Source of the DNA: Acidimicrobiia bacterium
Lineage (GTDB): Bacteria > Actinomycetota > Acidimicrobiia > Spongiisociales > UBA5794
Assembly: GCA_029934555.1 (NCBI GenBank)
Contig: JAOZMA010000088.1
Span: 1-8,439, forward strand
Length of the DNA: 8,439 nt
Reading direction: 5' to 3'
In this document: in pieces, positions 1 to 5,816 of the stretch
Position numbering within the stretch: position 1 is the first letter of the stretch
How the letters are laid out: the number at the start of each line of letters is the position of its first letter
Translations under genes and position numbers: made by a program
Notes under the pieces: generated by a model
Database searches by the model: none
The model's input: the letters and a program-made list of their open reading frames with translations, nothing else
Told to the model about the DNA's origin: nothing

Positions 1-2
1 AC

Positions 3-743
3 CCCGATCTCGAGTTCTACGTCTCCGGTGAGAGCCTCGCTTCGACCCGGATCATTCTTGCCGTGACAACGCTCGAGCTCGTCCGCGGTGTCGAAGGTTC
101 GGATCCCCCCGTCACCGTCATCGTGACCCCGGTGGGTGATCAGGACTTCGTACCGATCAGCGATCGGTTCCTACCGTTGATGGTCATCTATGCGGTGATG
201 GTCGCTGCCATGTTCCTGCCGGCCGCTTCGCTGGTCGACGAGAGGGAGAATCGCACCCTCGATGCGGTGCTGGTGACACCGACCCGGATGTCGGAGGTCC
301 TGGTCGGGAAGGGCGCATACGCCGTTGCGCTGGCCGTGATCCTCGGGATCGTGACCCTGGCTCTCAATGGTGCACTGGCCGGACAACCCCTGACGATGAC
401 GTTGATCCTGTTCGTTGGTTCGGTGATGTTGATGCTCATGGGCCTGGCCCTCGGCCTCTGGGCCAGGGACATCACGACGATGTACACGGCGATCAAGGCC
501 GGCGGCATCATCATCTTCCTGCCGGTCATCTTCACCCTGTTCCCCGGACTCCCCCAATGGATCCCGAAGCTGGTGCCGACGTACTACTTCCTCCAGCCGA
601 TCTACGACGTCGCTATCCACGGCCAATCCCTCGGCGACGTGATGCCCGAACTCCTGATCGCCGTCGTCATCTGCATCGCCCTCGTTCCGCTGGTCGGATG
701 GGTGGCACGCCGATCCGAACATCAACTCGCCATGACCGTCTGA
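3..743 (+). CDS. ABC-2 type transporter permease, C-terminal part (5' end outside window)
   Basis: This is the membrane permease subunit of an ABC exporter; the ATP-binding partner is not in the window. The frame is open to the first base, so the gene begins upstream. A GTG at 63 is only an internal valine codon. About 246 residues are visible. The first ~55 look like the end of an extracytoplasmic loop. About five hydrophobic segments follow, near visible residues 57-77, 105-124, 131-153, 165-182 and 215-236. After the first comes DERENRTLDAVLVTP (79-93), the cytoplasmic motif typical of ABC-2 permeases (E-K/R-E-x-x-T-L-x-x-L-x-x-T-P), followed by a GKG resembling the usual GK. The protein ends with a short basic tail and TGA. 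The substrate cannot be told; drugs, lipids or polymers are all possible for this family. Family assignment is firm, function is not. Confidence 0.85.
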   Translation, partial: PDLEFYVSGESLASTRIILAVTTLELVRGVEGSDPPVTVIVTPVGDQDFVPISDRFLPLMVIYAVMVAAMFLPAASLVDERENRTLDAVLVTPTRMSEVLVGKGAYAVALAVILGIVTLALNGALAGQPLTMTLILFVGSVMLMLMGLALGLWARDITTMYTAIKAGGIIIFLPVIFTLFPGLPQWIPKLVPTYYFLQPIYDVAIHGQSLGDVMPELLIAVVICIALVPLVGWVARRSEHQLAMTV

Positions 744-798
744 GCCCTACTTCAGCTGGATTCGGCTAGTTCGCGACCCTGAGAACACTTGCCAAATG

Positions 799-835
799 CC
801 TAGTGCTCTACCGAATTGCCAGCTGAGCACCTAGG
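799..835 (+). terminator. Candidate hairpin terminator after the permease gene
   Basis: CCTAGTGCTC at 799-808 can pair with GAGCACCTAGG at 825-835, giving 10 base pairs with one bulged base and a 16-base loop. It begins 55 bases after the permease stop. No run of T follows, so this is not a textbook intrinsic terminator. GC-rich actinobacterial terminators often lack the T run, so the call is plausible but unproven. Confidence 0.3.
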
Positions 836-845
836 TGCGTATACT
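816..845 (+). promoter_or_regulatory. Possible sigma-70 type promoter (TTGCCA, 18-base spacer, TATACT)
   Basis: TTGCCA at 816-821 and TATACT at 840-845 are separated by 18 bases. They match the primary sigma -35 and -10 boxes at four of six and five of six positions. Transcription would start near 852 and run rightward into a region with no coding gene, so it could produce a small RNA or a transcript antisense to the end of the membrane-protein gene. The -35 box sits in the loop of the 799-835 inverted repeat, so both functions may not hold. A chance match is possible. Confidence 0.25.
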
Positions 846-1030
846 TTCTCCATACGAGCCGGTGTCTGTGATCCACCGACCATCGGCTCAGCGACGGGGG
901 GAGGAACGCGGTCGGTATCCACCGGTCGCGTTTCCGCGTTCAAAGGAACATCGAACCTCTCGTAGCCGCATCCAATCTCGACTCGCCGACAATCACGGTC
1001 TCTGGCACACGGGCGATACAGGAGAGAACC

Positions 1031-1079
1031 ATCGAGCGTGGGGTCAACCGAGTTCGTCTCGGTATCGCTCACGCTCGAT
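1031..1079 (-). terminator. Nested hairpin, likely terminator of the sigma operon
   Basis: ATCGAGCGTG at 1031-1040 is a perfect inverted repeat of CACGCTCGAT at 1070-1079. Inside it ACCGAG (1047-1052) pairs with CTCGGT (1058-1063) around a five-base loop. The structure starts 11 bases past the stop of the minus-strand membrane-protein gene, where a terminator is expected. No clear U tract follows on the minus strand. Because it is symmetrical it could also stop transcription arriving from the left. Confidence 0.45.
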
Positions 1080-1090
1080 CGTTCGATGGC

Positions 1091-1924
1091 TCAACCCTGT
1101 TGCAGGGCCGCGTAGTCGTCGGCTGCATCGAAGAGGCTCGCAACGATCTCTTCGCCCGAAGCTCCAAGCGGGTCGGATCCCCATAGGGTATTGAACAGCT
1201 CGATGGCCTCCGGACGGTTCAGCGGTACCCACTCGTTGAATCGTTGGAGGGCCTCGTTCTGGGCTTCGGAGAAGTCGGGGGCAGGAAGGCTGACCGACAC
1301 CAAACTGCCATCGTCGGCGATCGTGAAGTTCTGCCGGTAGAGCGCAGCTCCGTCGCCGCTGATGCGATCTAGCACGGGATCTACCGCCATGAAGCTGCAT
1401 CTCACCGTGGTCTCCGACAGCGGCTCGCAGTCGATGTCGTCGATCGAATCCACAGTTGCGCTGATCCACGCGAACCGTGCTTCGATGTGTTCGGCGTCGG
1501 TCTCCGTCGAGCCGGCCGGTGTCACACCCCAGTCGGTCCCGCCAGCCGCGAAGAGTGTCTGATACGCGGCAAAGTCGTTAGCAACAGTGGAGACGAGATA
1601 CGCCTCTCCAGCGGCCTGTGGCGTATCGAACGGTGGTGCGGGTGTGCCCGCAGCATCAGATGAGCCCCGGCTGACGGCTACAACTCCAGCTCCGATGATC
1701 AACACGATCACAAATGCTGCAACGGCCACCAGCGGCTGCCAATGGCTGGCCTTCTTGGCCGGTGTCGGTGTCTGTTCAGTTCTCTCGAGGGTCTCCATGC
1801 GCTCGCTCCTTTCCTTCGTTGCCGAAAGGAAGGCTGCGCTGACAAGTCCCGTTTCCACGAAGCTTGCTGCGTCGGGAATCGGATTGGCATCACTCAATGT
1901 GGTGAATGCTGCATCGGGTTTCAT
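1091..1924 (-). CDS. Single-pass membrane protein coupled to ECF sigma factor (putative anti-sigma/regulator, SnoaL-like outer domain)
   Basis: This 277-residue protein has a short cytoplasmic N-terminus, one membrane span near residues 64-85 flanked by AKK before and SR after, a proline/alanine linker and an extracytoplasmic domain of about 180 residues. The N-terminus contains LSDANPIPDAASF (10-22), resembling the ANPVPD motif common in actinobacterial proteins encoded beside ECF sigma factors. The outer part looks like an SnoaL/NTF2-type alpha+beta fold; this is a weak, pattern-based reading. Cys166 and Cys176 could form a disulfide outside the cell. The ATG overlaps the sigma stop as ATGA, and AAGGAGGAGGG lies just upstream, so translation is coupled. 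The inferred role is to bind or tune the sigma factor in response to an envelope signal. No zinc-binding anti-sigma motif (HxxxCxxC) is present, so it is not a classical ZAS protein. Confidence 0.7.
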   Translation of the reverse strand: MKPDAAFTTLSDANPIPDAASFVETGLVSAAFLSATKERSERMETLERTEQTPTPAKKASHWQPLVAVAAFVIVLIIGAGVVAVSRGSSDAAGTPAPPFDTPQAAGEAYLVSTVANDFAAYQTLFAAGGTDWGVTPAGSTETDAEHIEARFAWISATVDSIDDIDCEPLSETTVRCSFMAVDPVLDRISGDGAALYRQNFTIADDGSLVSVSLPAPDFSEAQNEALQRFNEWVPLNRPEAIELFNTLWGSDPLGASGEEIVASLFDAADDYAALQQG

Positions 1925-2475
1925 ACGTGCCCTCCTCCTTCCTCAATCGGCAAAGGAGCGAATACGATCGGATTGACCGAATCAGGAATCTCCCGACCCA
2001 GCCGTTTCTTCGCCCGGTGGACGCGCTGTTCGGCAGCGGCCACAGAACATTCCATGACCTCGGCGATGAGAGGAGCGGATAGCTCCTCCCATGCGGCGAG
2101 ACGCAGGACCTCCTGATCGGTGGGACTCAACCGGGACATCGCATCGATCACGACACGATCCCGTTCGCGACGGACAACGACATCCTCGGCGGCTTCCGCC
2201 GAACGATGTCGTACGCCCCGAAGACGCTCGACCAGACGGAATCTGCGTTGAGCGCCGCGGCGTCGGTTTGCGATCGTTCGATATGCCACGCCGTAGAGCC
2301 ACGGCAGCGGCATCTCGTCATCGAACTGATCCATGCGACGCCACAGCACAACGAACACCTCGTTGGTGGCATCCTCCGCGTCGGCACGGTTCACTCTGCG
2401 ACCGCAGTACGCCATCACGTCGGCATAGTGCGTCTCGTAGATCCTCGTGAACCGCACGTCGGCGGTCGGGGTCAT
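1921..2475 (-). CDS. ECF (extracytoplasmic function) RNA polymerase sigma factor
   Basis: The 184-residue protein is a standard-length group IV sigma factor that would direct RNA polymerase to a specific set of promoters. Region 2 spans about residues 8-75: FTRIYETHYADVMAYCGRR, then the acidic ADAEDATNEVFVVLWRR segment (core polymerase and -10 binding), then PWLYGVAYRTIANRRR. Region 4 spans about 110-160: AMSRLSPTDQEVLRLAAWE, followed by the helix-turn-helix LIAEVMECSVAAAEQRVHRAKKRL that would read the -35 box. A short tail rich in E and G follows; no SnoaL extension is fused to the sigma itself. The ATG at 2475 is preceded by GGGGAGGG on the minus strand, a good SD. It is the first gene of a two-gene operon with the membrane protein and is divergent from the cyclase gene. 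I could not assign an ECF subgroup. Confidence 0.92.
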   Translation of the reverse strand: MTPTADVRFTRIYETHYADVMAYCGRRVNRADAEDATNEVFVVLWRRMDQFDDEMPLPWLYGVAYRTIANRRRGAQRRFRLVERLRGVRHRSAEAAEDVVVRRERDRVVIDAMSRLSPTDQEVLRLAAWEELSAPLIAEVMECSVAAAEQRVHRAKKRLGREIPDSVNPIVFAPLPIEEGGGHV

Positions 2476-2681
2476 CGTCCCTCCCCTTGCCTATCTCACC
2501 AACTAGCTGTCCGGACCGTCGCGAATCCTGACATCTACACCGTCAAGTAGAGCACACGATTCGGACGGCTGGACAAGAAGTCACTTCTGCTCGATCGGTC
2601 GGATGATGGCTGGTCAGACGAAACCTCCATCAACCGGAGCATTCGGCGCGTAGGTTTGGTGGAACCTGAGGGAGGGTTTCG
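2476..2681. promoter_or_regulatory. Divergent control region between sigma operon and cyclase gene
   Basis: These 206 bases must carry the start signals of both the leftward sigma operon and the rightward cyclase gene. Visible elements are the 8-bp palindrome GTCCGGAC at 2509-2516, the 13-bp palindrome AGAAGT-C-ACTTCT at 2576-2588 and a TTGACG box on the minus strand at 2546-2541. No matching -10 sits at the right distance from that box. No convincing primary-sigma promoter was found for either gene. An ECF-type promoter is possible but cannot be recognised without the sigma factor's consensus. Confidence 0.4.
2619..2681 (+). promoter_or_regulatory. Leader hairpin covering the ribosome binding site of the cyclase gene
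   Basis: CGAAACCTCC at 2619-2628 pairs with GGAGGGTTTCG at 2671-2681, ten base pairs with one bulged G. This buries nearly all of the SD sequence GGGAGGG (2670-2676) and ends against the proposed start codon. Within the loop, ATCAACC (2629-2635) can pair with GGTTTGGT (2653-2660) with one bulge. A competing stem pairing TCCATCAACC (2626-2635) with GGTTTGGTGGA (2653-2663) would pull the 2626-2628 bases away and weaken the masking. This is read directly from the sequence; any switching role is inference. Confidence 0.4.
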
Positions 2682-5600
2682 ATCACGGACAACCAACAGC
2701 AGCGTTCTACGGAGAGGCGCGTCGTCACGGCGCTGTTCTGCGACGTCGTTGGCTCAACGTCGCTCGCCGAGACGATGGACCCTGAGGATTGGGCCGACAT
2801 CGTCGGCGAGACCATGGCAGAGATGGCCGGATGCATCGAGCGCTACGACGGTACGGTCGTGCAGTTCGCCGGTGATGCCGTACTCGCGATCTTCGGCGCA
2901 CCCGTCGCCCACGAGGATGATCCCTATCGAGCGGTCCGGGCCGGACTGGACATCATCGAGACAGTCGGCGGTTCCAACACATCGTCCGTCGAGATCGAGA
3001 TCCGCGCGGGAATCCACACGGGTCTGGTAATCGTCGGCGACATCAGTGCAGGGGACCTCAGCACCTACACAGCCCTCGGAGACACGACCAACGTTGCGGC
3101 CCGGATGCAAGCCATGGCGGAACCCGGCAGGTTGCTCGTGTCGGCCGACCCCGACCGCCTGGTCGCCAACGACGTCACGGCACGAGATCTCGGGCCCGTC
3201 GAAGTCAAGGGCAAGTCTGAACCGATTGCCGTCTACGAGATCACAACCGTTCGCGACCTCGCCACCCGGCGCCGGGGAATCCCCGGGTTCCAGAGTCCGA
3301 TGGTCGGGCGCGACTTGGAGTTGGCCCGTCTCGTCGAACTGGCCGACTACGCCGCTGCCGGTAGTGGGCGAGTCACAGCCATCGTCGGCGACCCCGGCGT
3401 CGGCAAGAGCAGGCTGATCGCCGAACTCCAGGAACACGCCGAAGCCACGGACCACGCGAGATGGGTGGTCGGGCGCAGCGCCTCATACGATCAGCATCGC
3501 CCGTATCACCTGGTCGCATCCCTTGTCCTCTCACTCGCCGGCGCTTCCGCGAGTGACGACCCCGAGATCATCAGGAAGGCCGTTACGGAAGCTGCCCAAC
3601 CGGTGTTCGGTATCGACAGTCCGTCGACCGGCCACCTGCTCCAACTGCTGGGCCTCGAGGATGGCCATCCTGATGATGAACCCGGCGTGCTGCACGCCTA
3701 CTACGACACAGCTCTTGCCGGTCTGATCTCCGCTACTGCCGCGGAACATGCGCCCCTTTTCGTGATTCTTGAGGATGTGCACTGGGCGGACCCGTCATCA
3801 ACCGAACTGCTCTCAGCAATGCTGGAACGAATCCAACAGTCTGCGGTGCTGCTTGTCATCGTGAGTCGTCCGGATCGACAGTCCCACGGGTGGGACGTCA
3901 TTGCCCGGGCAGACCGCGAACTGGGCGAGTCATTCACCGAGACGCGGCTCCGGCCACTCGACGACGGGGACAGTCGCGAACTCGTCGCCAACCTGCTCGA
4001 AATCGAAGCCCTCTCGGACGACCTCCGGCAACAGATCCTTGGTCGAGCGGAGGGCAACCCGTTCTTCATTGAGGAGGTTGTCCGGATGCTCGTCGACCGA
4101 GATCTCATCGAAGAATCCGACGGTCGGTGGGTCGCCAAGAGTGAACTCACGAGCCTCGACGTGCCCGAGACGCTTCATGGACTGCTGGCATCGCGAATCG
4201 ACGGACTGCCTGCCGATGTCCGCCGGACCGCCATGCTGGCCGCCGTCATCGGGCGCCGGTTCGAGAAATCGCTCCTGATCTCCGTCCTGCGGCATGGCTC
4301 AGAAGACGACGAGGCATCGATCTCAGCCGACCTCAATGTTCTCGAGGCTCAGGGTTTGACCAAGCTGGTCGCGACACGCCCCGAATTGGCGTTCACGTTC
4401 CGCCACGCCCTCATCCACGACGTCACCTACGCGTCGATCCTGAAGAAGGATCGACGTCGTCTCCACACCGAAGTAGCTGATGCGATCGCCCGGATGTATC
4501 CGGATCGACTCGAGGAGCACGCAGCAACGCTGTCTCGACACTACGAGGAGGCCGGCGATCGAGATCAGACGCTCCGCTATCTGCTCCTCGCCGGGCAAGC
4601 GGCACTCAGCCGTCATGCCATGAGGGAGGGCCACGACTTCTACACACGGGCATCAGCCTTGCTCGATGCCGACCCGCAGACAACAGTCGAGACGAAGATC
4701 GACGTGGCGCTTGCCAGAGCAACTGCAGGGATCAACTTCACGCCGGGCGACCAGACGATCGCACTACTCGAAGACGTGCGCGGTGACGCGGAGGCGCTCG
4801 GCGACGCCGAAGTCATCGCCCGGGTTTACGCCCTGTTGTTGAGAATCCGAACGATGATGGAAGAAAGCTACGCAGATCGCCACTATCGAGATCTCATGGA
4901 TCGGGCGTTCGCGTTGGCACCCACCGTGCAAACACCGGAACTGCGGGCCTATCTGGAAGGGATGATGGGCCAGGTTCTCCGGTCCAGGGACGATTACGCC
5001 GCCTCAGTGGATCTGATCGGAGGATCCGTTGTGCCGCTCGAAGAGGCAGGAAGGGTCGGCGAAGCTGGGCTCAACGCGGCGTATGCCGCAGATGCGGAAG
5101 CATCACGCGGCCGCTTCGACGAGGCCGACCGTTGGATCAAACGAGCAACGGTGCTCGGCGAGGAGAGCGGCAATCCGAGCGTCATCGCCGATGTCAACCT
5201 CTTCAAGGGCCGGATCGCCGCCGCACAGGGGGAACTCGAAGCGGCACTCGAGCACACCCGTCTGGGTATCGAGATGGCCGCAGGGGCGAGCAACATCCAG
5301 TGTGAGCTCGTCGGGAACTTCATGGTCGCCGACCAACAGCTCCGCCTCGGCGAGCCCGCATCTGCGATCTCACATCTCGAGCGCACGTTCGAGCTCGGAG
5401 AGTTCTGTAACGCCGTGGCCATCGTCAAATTGGGCGAAGCCTGGCTGACGTCTGCGAAAGCCAACCTCGGCGACCTCGATCCGGAGGGCTTCTCCGGACC
5501 GCTCGCGATGGCCCAGGCCGGCGGGAGCCGCAGCGGTGAAGCCGCTGTACGTCTTCAGAGGGCGATAACGATATCGGCGAGCCCCGTCCCGGATTGGCCT

Positions 5601-5798
5601 TCCGCATTCGACGATTATCAGCGTTCCATCGCCCTCTTCGAGAGCATCGACGCTCGGCCCGATCAGGCGCGTGCTCTCCACGCATACGCGAATGCGCTGG
5701 ATGCCGCCGGACGGGACGAAGAGAGCCGACTCCAACTCGACGCGGCAATGGCGATGTTCGACGAGATGGGTATCCGGCCGGACATGGTCCCGGCCTGA
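2682..5798 (+). CDS. Class III adenylate/guanylate cyclase - AAA ATPase - TPR protein, probable ATC start
   Basis: A large soluble signalling protein, 1038 residues if it starts at ATC 2682. (a) Cyclase domain, about 10-190: ERRVVTALFCDVVGST with metal-binding Asp21, QFAGDAVLAIFG with the second metal Asp65, and YTALGDTTNVAARMQ with catalytic Asn137 and Arg141. It would make cAMP or cGMP. (b) AAA/STAND-type ATPase, about 205-560: Walker A GDPGVGKS (236-243) and Walker B LFVILEDVHWAD (359-370). (c) An all-helical TPR-like C-terminus, about 615-1038. There is no C-terminal LuxR-type DNA-binding domain, unlike some mycobacterial relatives. Start choice: the frame opens after a TGA at 2667-2669 and has no ATG, GTG or TTG before 2775. 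Starting at 2775 would delete beta strand 1 and Asp21. ATC 2682 follows GGGAGGG by five bases and gives an (M)TDNQQQRSTERRVV N-terminus typical of the family. A base error changing ATG to ATC is the alternative. Confidence 0.88.
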   Translation: MTDNQQQRSTERRVVTALFCDVVGSTSLAETMDPEDWADIVGETMAEMAGCIERYDGTVVQFAGDAVLAIFGAPVAHEDDPYRAVRAGLDIIETVGGSNTSSVEIEIRAGIHTGLVIVGDISAGDLSTYTALGDTTNVAARMQAMAEPGRLLVSADPDRLVANDVTARDLGPVEVKGKSEPIAVYEITTVRDLATRRRGIPGFQSPMVGRDLELARLVELADYAAAGSGRVTAIVGDPGVGKSRLIAELQEHAEATDHARWVVGRSASYDQHRPYHLVASLVLSLAGASASDDPEIIRKAVTEAAQPVFGIDSPSTGHLLQLLGLEDGHPDDEPGVLHAYYDTALAGLISATAAEHAPLFVILEDVHWADPSSTELLSAMLERIQQSAVLLVIVSRPDRQSHGWDVIARADRELGESFTETRLRPLDDGDSRELVANLLEIEALSDDLRQQILGRAEGNPFFIEEVVRMLVDRDLIEESDGRWVAKSELTSLDVPETLHGLLASRIDGLPADVRRTAMLAAVIGRRFEKSLLISVLRHGSEDDEASISADLNVLEAQGLTKLVATRPELAFTFRHALIHDVTYASILKKDRRRLHTEVADAIARMYPDRLEEHAATLSRHYEEAGDRDQTLRYLLLAGQAALSRHAMREGHDFYTRASALLDADPQTTVETKIDVALARATAGINFTPGDQTIALLEDVRGDAEALGDAEVIARVYALLLRIRTMMEESYADRHYRDLMDRAFALAPTVQTPELRAYLEGMMGQVLRSRDDYAASVDLIGGSVVPLEEAGRVGEAGLNAAYAADAEASRGRFDEADRWIKRATVLGEESGNPSVIADVNLFKGRIAAAQGELEAALEHTRLGIEMAAGASNIQCELVGNFMVADQQLRLGEPASAISHLERTFELGEFCNAVAIVKLGEAWLTSAKANLGDLDPEGFSGPLAMAQAGGSRSGEAAVRLQRAITISASPVPDWPSAFDDYQRSIALFESIDARPDQARALHAYANALDAAGRDEESRLQLDAAMAMFDEMGIRPDMVPA
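5776..5795. terminator. Hairpin at the convergent gene junction
   Basis: GGCCGGAC (5776-5783) pairs with GTCC-GGCC (5787-5795, one bulged C) around a three-base loop. It lies inside the last codons of the cyclase gene, directly before its TGA, and 22 bases beyond the stop of the convergent minus-strand gene. It could help end transcripts arriving from the right. No T run is present on either side, and the bases are also coding, so this is a tentative call. Confidence 0.25.
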
Positions 5799-5816
5799 CT
5801 CCGCCGACGAACCCGG

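Larger units (their letters stand above)
744..1090. other. Intergenic region without a convincing gene; several hairpins
   Basis: This 347-base stretch lies between the 3' end of the permease gene and the 3' end of the membrane-protein gene on the other strand. The frames open here give arginine-rich products with no SD site and no family resemblance. What it does hold is structure. There is a bulged inverted repeat at 799-835, a promoter-like pair at 816-845 and a 6-bp stem pairing 856-861 with 884-889. A compact hairpin lies at 903-935: its outer arms are GGAACGCG and CGCGTTTCC with one bulge, and CGGT/ACCG forms an inner stem. A long hairpin at 1031-1079 closes the region. It may simply be two 3' UTRs, or it may encode a small structured RNA; I recognise no known RNA family. 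Confidence 0.5.

Noticed and set aside
903..935. The GAGGAA... start of this hairpin briefly suggested an RNase P RNA or c-di-AMP riboswitch core
   Set aside because: The other conserved segments of those RNAs are absent, the region is too short for RNase P RNA, and no gene follows on the plus strand for a riboswitch to control.
800..1072. Minus-strand open frame of 90 codons with several cysteines, beginning GTG, just past the sigma operon
   Set aside because: No SD before the GTG, the start overlaps the hairpin at 1031-1079, third-position GC is lower than in the neighbouring genes, and the product resembles nothing I know.
835..1194. Plus-strand open frame of 119 codons following the promoter-like pair
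   Set aside because: The product is arginine- and serine-rich as in out-of-frame GC-rich DNA, lacks an SD, and runs antisense into the end of the membrane-protein gene.
2656..3030. Plus-strand frame starting at TTG 2656 as an alternative N-terminus for the cyclase gene through a frameshift
   Set aside because: It is in a different frame and its product is unlike a cyclase, while the true frame already encodes an intact beta strand 1 from 2682. No frameshift is needed.
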